Shown one piece after another: positions 1-6,817 of a stretch of DNA of 18,450 nt (the stretch's first letter is position 1; the number at the start of each line of letters is the position of its first letter). The translations under genes and the position numbers were made by a program. The stretch is from NCBI GenBank assembly GCA_964484285.1, contig CAZAEO010000033.1:1-18450 (forward strand). Direction: 5' to 3'. This stretch comes from CAZUQP01 sp964484285. Its GTDB lineage: Bacteria > Pseudomonadota > Gammaproteobacteria > DSM-16500. Under the pieces are notes generated by a model that did no database searches, was not told the DNA's origin, and saw only the letters and a program-made list of their open reading frames with translations.

Positions 1-13
1 GGGGAGCGTTCAG

Positions 14-102
14 CCTCAGAGCGAACGGTTTTTTGTCGTGTACTGAGTAATTCGTTAGTCTTTTCTCTGTGCATGACAAAAATTTCGGCCGTTCCCCTGA
101 GG
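14..102. repeat. Imperfect inverted repeat, REP/BIME-like
   Basis: The left arm at 14-43 and the right arm at 69-102 are imperfect reverse complements. CCTCAG-AG-CGAACGG (14-28) followed by a T-run and TGTCGTG is mirrored by CATGACA, an A-run and CCGTTCCCCTGAGG on the right. About 25 bases separate the arms. The sequence continues rightward into a GC-rich imperfect hairpin (97-126: CTGAGG, then GGCC/AGCC, then GTCTCGAA). Short palindromes with CTGAGG...TCTCGAA are, from memory, a common style of dispersed extragenic palindrome in proteobacteria. The base composition is clearly GC-richer than the genes beside it. No coding was seen in 1-163. Family membership is inferred. Confidence 0.5.
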
Positions 103-163
103 AGGCCGCGGAGCAGCCGTCTCGAATGGTGAACAGCAATCTCATAACGCGAGCCTCGGGTTT

Positions 164-904
164 TTAATAACCTCCTGTTAACTCTATTAAACTTCCTGCA
201 CACATGATACTTGTATTACAGGCTAAATCCGTTACGTAAGTTGCTATTTCTGAAGGATGAGCAAAACGTCCCATGGGCATTTGGGAAATACGTTGTTGAT
301 AATAATCTGGCTGTGAGCGCTTTTTTTCAGCCCAAGCACTATCCTCATGCTCAAATATACCGGGCAATACAGCACAAAACATAATATTATGTTTGGTATA
401 ATGTCGAGCAGCACTTTTGACATATGCATTGATTGCAGATTTTGCGGCCGCATAAGCTGGAGAGCATTTTCCTGTCAAGCTACCATCAGAACTAATATGT
501 ACAATACGTCCAAATTGTTTTTTCATCATGTTAGGTAGAAAAACATTGTTGAGTTCCAAAGCCACCTCGAGATTGATGTGCATCGACTTTCTCAGCACCT
601 CTCGTTTTAATGGAAAAATATCCCCTTCTACATTTTTTCCCAAATTATGAATAATAATATCAGGATATAATTCTTGCTGTTTTAGGTTGTCTATTATTTT
701 TTGAAGCTCGGCATCATCGGTTAGATCGCCATGCAATGTAACGGGTTTATTTTCAAGGGGCAATTGCTTCAAAGCGTTTTCAAGTTTTTTCAAAGATCGG
801 CTGACAAGAATTAAACGCACATTTCTTTTGCCCATTGATTTTGCAAGCTCAAGCCCTAAACCCTGTGAACTGCCTGTAATCAAAGCAACTTTTTGAATCA
901 ACAT
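164..904 (-). CDS. SDR-family NAD(P)-dependent oxidoreductase (FabG-like)
   Basis: This 246-residue protein is a complete classical short-chain dehydrogenase/reductase, of usual length for the family. The cofactor loop TGSSQGLG lies at residues 10-17 and the HNLG equivalent of NNAG at 86-89. The catalytic set is N111, S138/S139, Y151 and K155 (YAAAK). The ATG at 904 has only a weak upstream GGA, but a good promoter reads into it (943-971). It is divergent from the PhyH-type gene at 1087 and faces out of the cluster. The substrate cannot be read from the sequence. SDRs of this kind occur beside nonulosonic-acid genes (for example PtmA in Campylobacter), so a role in making a sugar or acyl precursor is plausible; a fatty-acid ketoreductase role is the main alternative. 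Confidence 0.85.
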   Translation of the reverse strand: MLIQKVALITGSSQGLGLELAKSMGKRNVRLILVSRSLKKLENALKQLPLENKPVTLHGDLTDDAELQKIIDNLKQQELYPDIIIHNLGKNVEGDIFPLKREVLRKSMHINLEVALELNNVFLPNMMKKQFGRIVHISSDGSLTGKCSPAYAAAKSAINAYVKSAARHYTKHNIMFCAVLPGIFEHEDSAWAEKKRSQPDYYQQRISQMPMGRFAHPSEIATYVTDLACNTSIMCAGSLIELTGGY

Positions 905-942
905 CGAGTTTTTTCCATGTTTTATACTTTAAAAATCAAAAA

Positions 943-971
943 ACTATATCTGAAGAATTTCTACCTGACAA
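943..971 (-). promoter_or_regulatory. sigma70-like promoter for the SDR gene
   Basis: Read on the minus strand, TTGTCA (966-971) and TATAGT (943-948) are separated by exactly 17 bases. Transcription would begin near 936, leaving a leader of about 30 bases before the ATG at 904. This was found by eye and is not scored against a matrix. Confidence 0.55.
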
Positions 972-996
972 TAGGGCTTGTTGACAATACACATCG

Positions 997-1013
997 CTAG
1001 CAGGAACTGCTAG
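997..1013. promoter_or_regulatory. Perfect palindrome, possible operator
   Basis: CTAGCAG (997-1003), GAA (1004-1006) and CTGCTAG (1007-1013) form a perfect 7-bp inverted repeat with a 3-base centre. It lies between the two divergent promoters of this intergenic region, upstream of the -35 at 1030. That position fits a regulator-binding site. No U-run follows, so it is not an intrinsic terminator. No regulator is identifiable. Confidence 0.4.
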
Positions 1014-1017
1014 TCAA

Positions 1018-1026
1018 ACAGGCTCT
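1018..1026 (+). repeat. Intergenic 9-mer ACAGGCTCT, copy 1
   Basis: This is an exact copy of a 9-base word also found at 6803-6811 and 14437-14445. It lies 3 bases upstream of the -35 hexamer at 1030. The function is unknown. Confidence 0.3.
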
Positions 1027-1029
1027 CTA

Positions 1030-1058
1030 TTGCAGTCTAGAATACATTCACATACAAT
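1030..1058 (+). promoter_or_regulatory. sigma70-like promoter for the 1087-5939 operon
   Basis: TTGCAG (1030-1035) and TACAAT (1053-1058) are 17 bases apart. The predicted start of transcription, near 1065, is just ahead of the AAAGGA ribosome-binding site (1071-1076) of the ATG at 1087. No other promoter of this quality was noticed before pseB, so it may drive the whole rightward operon. Confidence 0.55.
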
Positions 1059-1086
1059 ACCTCAAAATTAAAAGGATGTTTTATTA

Positions 1087-1944
1087 ATGAACATAATTGA
1101 CTTAGATGAAAATCTAAAAGTAACCTGGTCAGACATAGGTCATTATGAAGAAATGATGGTTAATGATGGATATGTTTTATTAAAAAACATTATTTCTTTA
1201 GAGTTATTAAATCAGATTAAAAAAAATATTCATCACACATTAGTGAGCTTGGGCGCACAGGAAAGCGATCCATTTACAAAACAATATAATGACGTTATAA
1301 AAATAATTCCGCCATTTACACTCAACATCGAATTAAAACGTCATTTTATTTTCGCAAAGTTTCCACATAAAATTCTTCATATTCCGTTAATTTTCAACTT
1401 TCTTATTCGACTACTTGGACCAGATCTCGCTTTTTTAATTGATGCTGAATTACCTGTTAATATCAATGGAAAAACAGATCATACCCTCGTCAAAAAATTT
1501 CATCAGGAATTTTGGAGCGGGGCTGGTTATAGGACATTTGTTTTATGGTCGCCTTTAATCTTTCCAAAAGGTTCCGGGGGATTAGAAATAATTAAGGGAT
1601 CTCACTTGTGGGGACATATACCACACCGTAATAGAGAACCGCTGCATATTCCCACAGATGCAAAATCTGTGATTATCGATAGCGATCATCATTCAGAGAG
1701 AGATGTCGTCTTGTTTCATTCCTTGACGCTCCATCGGACAATTCCCAATGCTATTGATCATCCAAGATTAGCTTATGCCACCCATGTTAGAAATATTTTT
1801 GAACAAGATACTGGGTTTGAGATAATAAAGAACTGGGAGATTTTTAATTTATCTGCTACTTCAAAAATCATGAAAGCATGCGGCAACCCGCATCTTTCTC
1901 CATTTCGCACGTTAAATTTAAATTTAAATGAAAGTTCATATTGA
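1087..1944 (+). CDS. PhyH-type Fe(II)/2-oxoglutarate dioxygenase, HxE variant
   Basis: This 285-residue protein is typical in size for the phytanoyl-CoA dioxygenase (PhyH) family, cytosolic non-heme iron enzymes that hydroxylate small substrates using 2-oxoglutarate and O2. The facial triad is H139-Q-E141 followed by H216 (in LFHSLTLHRTIPN). R227 is placed to bind 2-oxoglutarate. The family usually has HxD; Glu is seen here. AAAGGA at 1071-1076 sets the ATG start. It is first in the pse operon, and a second PhyH gene lies at 6818-7678. In glycan clusters such enzymes probably oxidise a sugar or its acyl group. The substrate is unknown, and a fatty-acyl-CoA substrate cannot be excluded. Confidence 0.85.
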   Translation: MNIIDLDENLKVTWSDIGHYEEMMVNDGYVLLKNIISLELLNQIKKNIHHTLVSLGAQESDPFTKQYNDVIKIIPPFTLNIELKRHFIFAKFPHKILHIPLIFNFLIRLLGPDLAFLIDAELPVNINGKTDHTLVKKFHQEFWSGAGYRTFVLWSPLIFPKGSGGLEIIKGSHLWGHIPHRNREPLHIPTDAKSVIIDSDHHSERDVVLFHSLTLHRTIPNAIDHPRLAYATHVRNIFEQDTGFEIIKNWEIFNLSATSKIMKACGNPHLSPFRTLNLNLNESSY

Positions 1945-1959
1945 TTTTCAAATATATAT

Positions 1960-2348
1960 ATGGAACTAACAAAGTCGCGAACAGTATTTTTAGCATTAAC
2001 AGGCCTGGAAGAATTTTGGGATAAATCACAACCCATGTTGCTTTTAGGGCAATGGTGCAAATCATATGAAAAATTATTACCAAAGCTAGCCAATTGGCTC
2101 AATCAGATACACGGCTCTCATCATTCCTTAAAGCATTGCAACAAGTTGGTATTTATCATGATTCGCCAAAATCAGCAGCAATAATGCTAAATAAAGTTTT
2201 TGATAATCCGGATTATTGGTGGAATAATGAAAACTTGCAATCAGCTCGCCATGCATTTTGCGATAATTATGCGAAAATGTCTCCGAACTGGTTAAATGAT
2301 TGGGTAAATATGCTGCTCAATTTATCTAAAAATAAACAAAGTCCATGA
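1960..2348 (+). pseudogene. LIC12162-family transferase, remnant with internal deletion and frame change
   Basis: Two conserved ends of one family are fused with the middle missing. From the ATG at 1960, the first ~37 residues (FLALTGLEEFWDKSQPMLLL, then GQWC) look like the N-terminus of the LIC12162 family (TIGR04331), putative transferases of roughly 600 residues. In another frame, 2070-2348 gives the family C-terminus, with GIYHDSPKSAA, the WW pair, then FCDNYAKMS and NWLNDW. That frame is closed by TGA at 2067-2069, so the junction lies between about 2067 and 2112. Roughly 470 codons are gone. Members occur in nonulosonate and surface-glycan clusters and are suspected glycosyltransferases. 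Expression of a short peptide from the TTG at 2094 is possible but unlikely to give an active enzyme. Family assignment is from remembered motif style. Confidence 0.75.
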
Positions 2349-2365
2349 CAGGGAAAAGAAGCAAT

Positions 2366-3355
2366 ATGTTTAATAATAAAACGATCTTGATTACTGGTGG
2401 CACAGGTAGCTTTGGAAAAAAATGTGTTGAAGTTATTTTAAAAGATTATCAACCTCAACGATTGATTGTTTTTTCACGCGATGAATTAAAACAATATGAA
2501 ATGACCCAAGTTTATAATCAAAGTTGTATGAGATATTTTATTGGGGATGTTCGTGATGTCGCACGGTTGAAAATGGCTATGGAAAATGTGAATTTTGTCA
2601 TCCATGCAGCTGCGCTCAAGCAAGTTCCCACTGCAGAATACAATCCAATCGAATGCATTAAGACTAATATTAACGGTGCTATTAATGTGATTGATGCAGC
2701 ATTTGCTTCGGGCGTAGAGAAAATCATTGCATTATCCACTGACAAAGCGGCTTGTCCTCTTAATTTATATGGTGCGACCAAACTCGTATCTGACAAGTTA
2801 TTTGTCGCTGCTAATAATATGAAAGGGCATAAGAAAACTAGCTTTTCCGTCGTGCGTTACGGAAATGTGATTGGTTCCAGAGGTTCTGTGATTCCTTATT
2901 TTGAAAAACTCATTGCTGAAGGGGCGTCTACTCTTCCCATCACCGATGAGAAAATGACACGCTTTTGGATTACTTTAGACCAAGGTGTTGATTTTGTTTT
3001 AAAAAGCTTTGAGCGAATGCACGGTGGTGAAATTTTTGTGCCAAAGATTCCTTCTATGAAAATAGTAGACTTAGCCCGTGCACTGGCTAAACATGCAACC
3101 CATAAAATTATTGGCATGCGCCCCGGAGAAAAACTGCATGAAGTCATGTGTCCTCAAGGTGACAGTCATTTAATACTTGAGTTTCCAGATCATTATGTCA
3201 TTCAACCCGCTATTCAGTTTACTTATCCCGTTAATTTTGCAGTAAATAATCTTGGAGAGAGAGGCAAACCGGTATCACATGGGTTTGAATATAACTCTGA
3301 CTCGAATACACAAACGTTAGATGAGGCGACATTACTTGAAATGATAAAGGTTTAA
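2366..3355 (+). CDS. pseB: PseB: UDP-GlcNAc 4,6-dehydratase (inverting)
   Basis: This enzyme performs the first step of pseudaminic acid synthesis: UDP-GlcNAc is dehydrated at C4/C6 and epimerised at C5 to the L-arabino 4-keto-6-deoxy sugar nucleotide. The NAD loop GGTGSFG is at residues 11-17, TDKA at 125-128 (D126, K127) and YGATK at 135-139. YGATK rather than MGISK separates it from FnlA/CapE relatives. The 329-residue length is normal. An in-frame ATG at 2345 overlaps the pseudogene stop (ATGA), but the ATG at 2366 gives the family-typical MFNNKTILITGG start, with a purine-rich stretch upstream. pseC follows after 4 bases, supporting consecutive steps. Confidence 0.93.
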   Translation: MFNNKTILITGGTGSFGKKCVEVILKDYQPQRLIVFSRDELKQYEMTQVYNQSCMRYFIGDVRDVARLKMAMENVNFVIHAAALKQVPTAEYNPIECIKTNINGAINVIDAAFASGVEKIIALSTDKAACPLNLYGATKLVSDKLFVAANNMKGHKKTSFSVVRYGNVIGSRGSVIPYFEKLIAEGASTLPITDEKMTRFWITLDQGVDFVLKSFERMHGGEIFVPKIPSMKIVDLARALAKHATHKIIGMRPGEKLHEVMCPQGDSHLILEFPDHYVIQPAIQFTYPVNFAVNNLGERGKPVSHGFEYNSDSNTQTLDEATLLEMIKV

Positions 3356-3359
3356 ATTG

Positions 3360-4550
3360 ATGCAATTCATTCCTTATGGCCATCAGCATATCGAACAAAC
3401 AGATATTGATGCTGTTATAGAAGCATTAAAATCTGATTGGCTGACTCAAGGACCGTTTGTTAATGCTTTTGAAGAAATGATCACAGCTTATTGTGGTGCG
3501 ATACATGCAATCGCGGTTTGTAATGCAACGGCAGCTTTACATCTCGCCTATCTCACCTTAGAACTAGGAACGGGTGATATACTATGGACGACTCCTAATA
3601 CTTTTGTCGCAACAGCGAATGCTGCGTTATATTGTGGAGCAATGGTTGATTTTGTTGATATTGATCCAAAAACATATAACATGTGTCCGCTCGCATTGGC
3701 AGATAAGCTCAAAAACGCAGCCAAAATAAATAAGCTACCTAAGATAGTGGTTCCGGTGCACTTTGCTGGACAGTCTTGTAATATGCAGGCGATTAAAAAT
3801 TTAGCTGATAAATATGGTTTTAAGATTGTTGAAGATGCGAGCCATGCTATCGGTGGAGCTTATAAAAAATCTCCTATAGGAAATTGCCACTATTCTGACA
3901 TCGCCATTTTTAGTTTACATCCTGTCAAAATTATTACAACGGGTGAAGGAGGAGTTGCAGTAACAAATGATGTGAGACTTGCACAAAAAATGCGATCATT
4001 ACGCGCCCATGGCATCGTTCGTGATGAAAGTCACATGTCAGAAGAATCGCACGGTGCCTGGTATTATCAGCAAATTTATTTAGGTTTTAATTATCGCATT
4101 ACTGACTTGCAATGTGCATTGGGATCAAGTCAGTTAAAAAGAATCGATCAATTTGTACAGCAAAGAAATGTGTTAGCTGCTCGTTATCATGATAATTTAT
4201 CTAAATTGCCTTTTATTTTACCAGTAGTACAGCCTGATAATTATTCAACATATCATTTATATGTAATACAAGTAGATCCTTCGAAAACAAATGTCACTCG
4301 TAAAGAATTATTTGATCATTTGCGTTCAGTCAATATCGGTGCAAATGTACATTATATTCCAATCCATTTACAACCTTATTATCGTCAATTTAGATTTAAA
4401 GAAAATGATTTTCCAATCGCGGAAAGCTATTATAAATACACCATCACACTACCGCTCTATTATAGCTTAAGTGAACATTCTCAAGATTTTATTGTACAAC
4501 AATTAAAATTAGGGTTACAAAATGGAAGTGCTTGCCATCATACAAGCTAG
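3360..4550 (+). CDS. pseC: PseC: UDP-4-keto-6-deoxy-HexNAc 4-aminotransferase
   Basis: This PLP-dependent enzyme of the DegT/DnrJ/EryC1 family transfers an amino group from glutamate to C4 of the PseB product, giving UDP-4-amino-4,6-dideoxy-L-AltNAc. The length is 396 residues. The Schiff-base lysine is K190 (SLHPVK, followed by TTGEGG). The cofactor aspartate is D159 in VEDASHAIGG, and VPVHFAGQ lies at 131-138. The open frame begins at a TTG at 3357, but the adjacent ATG at 3360 is the natural start. Its end overlaps the next gene by 29 bases, indicating translational coupling. Confidence 0.93.
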   Translation: MQFIPYGHQHIEQTDIDAVIEALKSDWLTQGPFVNAFEEMITAYCGAIHAIAVCNATAALHLAYLTLELGTGDILWTTPNTFVATANAALYCGAMVDFVDIDPKTYNMCPLALADKLKNAAKINKLPKIVVPVHFAGQSCNMQAIKNLADKYGFKIVEDASHAIGGAYKKSPIGNCHYSDIAIFSLHPVKIITTGEGGVAVTNDVRLAQKMRSLRAHGIVRDESHMSEESHGAWYYQQIYLGFNYRITDLQCALGSSQLKRIDQFVQQRNVLAARYHDNLSKLPFILPVVQPDNYSTYHLYVIQVDPSKTNVTRKELFDHLRSVNIGANVHYIPIHLQPYYRQFRFKENDFPIAESYYKYTITLPLYYSLSEHSQDFIVQQLKLGLQNGSACHHTS

Positions 4551-5289
4551 AATGAGCTCTTCACGATTGCCGGGTAAAGTGCTAAAACCTATTTTGGGGA
4601 AACCAATGATATGGCATCAATGGCAACGCATTAAAAGAGCAAAAAAGATTACTAAATTCGTATTAGCAACTAGTCATGATAAGAGTGACGATCGTTTAGC
4701 ACACTATTTTTTAGATATGGGGGTTGACGTATTTCGAGGGAGTTTAAACGATGTATTATCACGTTATTATCATTGTGCATTAAATTATTATCCTAAACAC
4801 GTTGTTCGTCTAACTGCAGATTGTCCTGTAGCAGACCCTGAATTAATCGATGAAGTGGTAGTGACACACATCTCAGAAGACAATGATTATACTTCCATTG
4901 GTGGCTTAACGTATCCGCTTGGTTTGAGCGCAGAAATTTTTCGATTTGAAGCACTAGAATCTGCTTATAGACAAGCTTTATTAAGCTCACAAAGAGAACA
5001 CGTCACATTGTATATATATCAAAATTCACATCAATTTAAAGTGAAACAAATAAAAAATAAAATAGTTATGCCGTATTTTCGCTTGACAGTAGATCATCCG
5101 GAAGATTTTGAATTGATTACCCGTATTTATGAAACTCTATACCCAAAAAATAAGCATTTTAATACAGAAGATATTGTAGATTTATTGGCAAAACATCCTG
5201 ATTGGGCTTTATTAAACGCACACATTTCTGCAGATGAGGGGTTGGAAAAATCTTTGAAGCATGATAACATTTTTTCAGAAAATTTTTGA
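4522..5289 (+). CDS. SpsF/PseF-type CMP-nonulosonate cytidylyltransferase
   Basis: This is a 255-residue nucleotidyltransferase of the SpsF type (COG1861), related to CMP-NeuAc and CMP-Kdo synthetases. The N-terminal CTP-binding signature IIQARMSSSRLPGKVL is at residues 6-21 and RLTADCPVADP at 96-106. It is expected to activate pseudaminic acid as CMP-Pse, the last step before transfer; in many clusters this family takes the place of the Campylobacter PseF type. The ATG at 4522 is preceded by AGGGT (4511-4515). The 29-base overlap with pseC and the downstream methylase place it in the same operon. Substrate specificity is inferred from context. Confidence 0.85.
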   Translation: MEVLAIIQARMSSSRLPGKVLKPILGKPMIWHQWQRIKRAKKITKFVLATSHDKSDDRLAHYFLDMGVDVFRGSLNDVLSRYYHCALNYYPKHVVRLTADCPVADPELIDEVVVTHISEDNDYTSIGGLTYPLGLSAEIFRFEALESAYRQALLSSQREHVTLYIYQNSHQFKVKQIKNKIVMPYFRLTVDHPEDFELITRIYETLYPKNKHFNTEDIVDLLAKHPDWALLNAHISADEGLEKSLKHDNIFSENF

Positions 5290-5312
5290 GAATTAAAATA
5301 AGGATTGTTTCA

Positions 5313-5939
5313 ATGCAGCCTGTACAATTAGACCGCTGGAGCGGTCAGTTTGGACGCGATTATTTAAATCGAAATCTTCATAAAAATTTTTCAGATGAGC
5401 ATATTGCACAAACAAGTGACTATTTTAGAACAATCTTAAGTCACATGAAAGGTGTGAATAGAATATTAGAGGTTGGCTGTAATACAGGACACAATTTTCT
5501 TGTTTGGCCTAACTTAGGGAATTTTGAATTAGTAGGAATTGAGCCACAAGTAAATGCTATCCAAACAGGAAAAGGAAAAAATGTACCTGCTACTATTCTT
5601 AAAGGCTCTGTGTTTGACATTCCCTTTATTGATGGCTACTTTGATTTTGTTTATGCAAGTGGTGTATTAATGCATATTTCACCGAAAGATTTACCAAAAG
5701 CATTAAAGGAAATTAATAGAGTCACCAATCGTTATTTTTTAACAACCGATTATTATGATGATACTGAAGTTAATGTACATTATCATCAATATGATGACAT
5801 GTTATGGCGTCGCGATATGCAAGCAGTATGTGCTGAGTTATTGCCAAACATGAAGCTACTTTTAAAACAGCAATTTGAAAAGCGAGATCCACGTACCGGT
5901 AAATATACCTACGGATTTCTTTTTGAAAAGATGACCTAG
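5313..5939 (+). CDS. SAM methyltransferase, pseudaminate-associated methylase type
   Basis: This 208-residue class I methyltransferase has motif I as EVGCNTG (residues 53-59) and the acidic residue of motif II in GIEPQ (75-79). The size, the N-terminus (DRWSGQFGRDYLNRN) and the position right after pseB-pseC-cytidylyltransferase match the TIGR03587 pseudaminic acid biosynthesis-associated methylase family. That family has been suggested to O-methylate pseudaminic acid; this is unproven. A longer frame opens at a TTG at 5286, overlapping the previous stop. The ATG at 5313 is preferred because TAAGGA lies about 9 bases upstream. It ends 7 bases from the convergent stop of the next gene, with no visible terminator. 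Confidence 0.85.
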   Translation: MQPVQLDRWSGQFGRDYLNRNLHKNFSDEHIAQTSDYFRTILSHMKGVNRILEVGCNTGHNFLVWPNLGNFELVGIEPQVNAIQTGKGKNVPATILKGSVFDIPFIDGYFDFVYASGVLMHISPKDLPKALKEINRVTNRYFLTTDYYDDTEVNVHYHQYDDMLWRRDMQAVCAELLPNMKLLLKQQFEKRDPRTGKYTYGFLFEKMT

Positions 5940-5946
5940 TACCCCG

Positions 5947-6765
5947 TCAACATTCTGATGGAACGGATAACACATTTATATGCGTTAATAAGCATACTAA
6001 ATTACTGTGGGCAATATTCGTTGCTTTTTCACGCGTTGTTTTTTTCGCGAAATATTCAAATCTTTCTCTCAATTGCTCTTGTGAATATTCGGGTGAATCC
6101 GAACCTATGCAAATTCTTTTATCATAGCGTTTAAATAAATATTCAATATCAAGGTCTACAGAGCTACCCTCATAACGGCATAATGTAAAAGACAAATCAA
6201 CAAGCACATTTGGAAAATTCTGGCTGATTTCCGTAAGCTGAAGCAGCTGTGACCCTCCACCATGAAGCAAAATAATATAGGCATTTGGCCACCGACAAAG
6301 CAAGCTATGCAATGCGCCAAGATGATTAAACGGACTTAAGGGTGAGCGGTCTACATAATAAGTACAAATAAAAATGATCATTTTATTTTTTTGGGCGTAC
6401 TCTACAGCTTTATTAACAATCTCATCTTCATATCGCAACCGTGCAAGCCGTGGATGAATTTTAATGCCTACATATCCTAATCGTTTTAATCTTGTTACAT
6501 AATTTTCAATATCATCTAAATGAATGTCAGGCTCTAAATAACCCACGGGAAAAAGCTGCGGGCTATTTTTTTTAAGACAATTTATATAATCTGCTGTCTG
6601 TTCTACTCTATTTTTTCCCATGTTAATTGCAAATGCCCATTGCACATCACTTTTACCCATATTATGCAATAAACTTTCAACGGTATTATTTTGAACAGGA
6701 CTTCCTGGCAACCAATCGCCATTCAATGTCGGATGAGTTAATGAATCAAAAATTGGAATAATCAA
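5947..6765 (-). CDS. Amidohydrolase-like TIM-barrel protein with altered metal site
   Basis: This 272-residue protein resembles the amidohydrolase-2 (ACMSD-like) fold. The first-strand signature is DSLTH (7-11), where the family usually has DxHxH, so the first His is Leu9. IKIHP is at 101-105 and ILLHGGG at 165-171, the usual beta-6 His loop. The C-terminal metal Asp is D223 in CIGSDSPE. Strand 5 reads IFICTYYV, where a metal His is normally expected. It starts at TTG (6765). It is last in the pseI-PhyH operon. It could be a lactonase, decarboxylase or deacylase acting on a sugar substituent, or a non-catalytic protein; the function is not known. Confidence 0.75.
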   Translation of the reverse strand: MIIPIFDSLTHPTLNGDWLPGSPVQNNTVESLLHNMGKSDVQWAFAINMGKNRVEQTADYINCLKKNSPQLFPVGYLEPDIHLDDIENYVTRLKRLGYVGIKIHPRLARLRYEDEIVNKAVEYAQKNKMIIFICTYYVDRSPLSPFNHLGALHSLLCRWPNAYIILLHGGGSQLLQLTEISQNFPNVLVDLSFTLCRYEGSSVDLDIEYLFKRYDKRICIGSDSPEYSQEQLRERFEYFAKKTTREKATNIAHSNLVCLLTHINVLSVPSEC

Positions 6766-6772
6766 GCGAATG

Positions 6773-6779
6773 TCCTTTT
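6773..6779 (-). promoter_or_regulatory. Ribosome-binding site that fixes a TTG start
   Basis: Read on the minus strand, AAAAGGA lies 7 bases upstream of the TTG at 6765-6763. No ATG or GTG competes at this spacing, so TTG is chosen as the initiation codon of the amidohydrolase-like gene. Confidence 0.7.
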
Positions 6780-6802
6780 GCAGTCAGTTAAACAATAGGT
6801 GG

Positions 6803-6811
6803 ACAGGCTCT
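6803..6811 (+). repeat. Intergenic 9-mer ACAGGCTCT, copy 2
   Basis: This exact copy of the word seen at 1018 and 14437 lies in the 52-base gap between the PhyH-type gene and the amidohydrolase-like gene. It would be transcribed as AGAGCCTGT in the leftward mRNA. Confidence 0.3.
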
Positions 6812-6817
6812 TAATAT

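Noticed and set aside
148..165. Rightward terminator (GCGAGCCTCGGG followed by a T-run)
   Set aside because: The possible stem is only about 3 bp and no gene ends to its left in the window.
981..986. TTGACA as a -35 element of a rightward promoter
   Set aside because: At 16-18 bases downstream there is only GC-rich palindrome sequence and no -10-like hexamer; TTGCAG-17-TACAAT at 1030-1058 is much better.
1773..2102. Leftward open frame of about 109 codons opposite the PhyH gene and the pseudogene
   Set aside because: It is antisense to recognised coding sequence, has no known motifs and no ribosome-binding site.
2345..2365. PseB start at 2345 (ATGA overlap with the pseudogene)
   Set aside because: The ATG at 2366 gives the conserved MFNNK start with the Rossmann strand directly following; the seven extra residues look non-native.
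2366..3355. FnlA/CapE-type dehydratase identity
   Set aside because: The active-site motif is YGATK rather than MGISK, and PseC follows immediately, so PseB is favoured.
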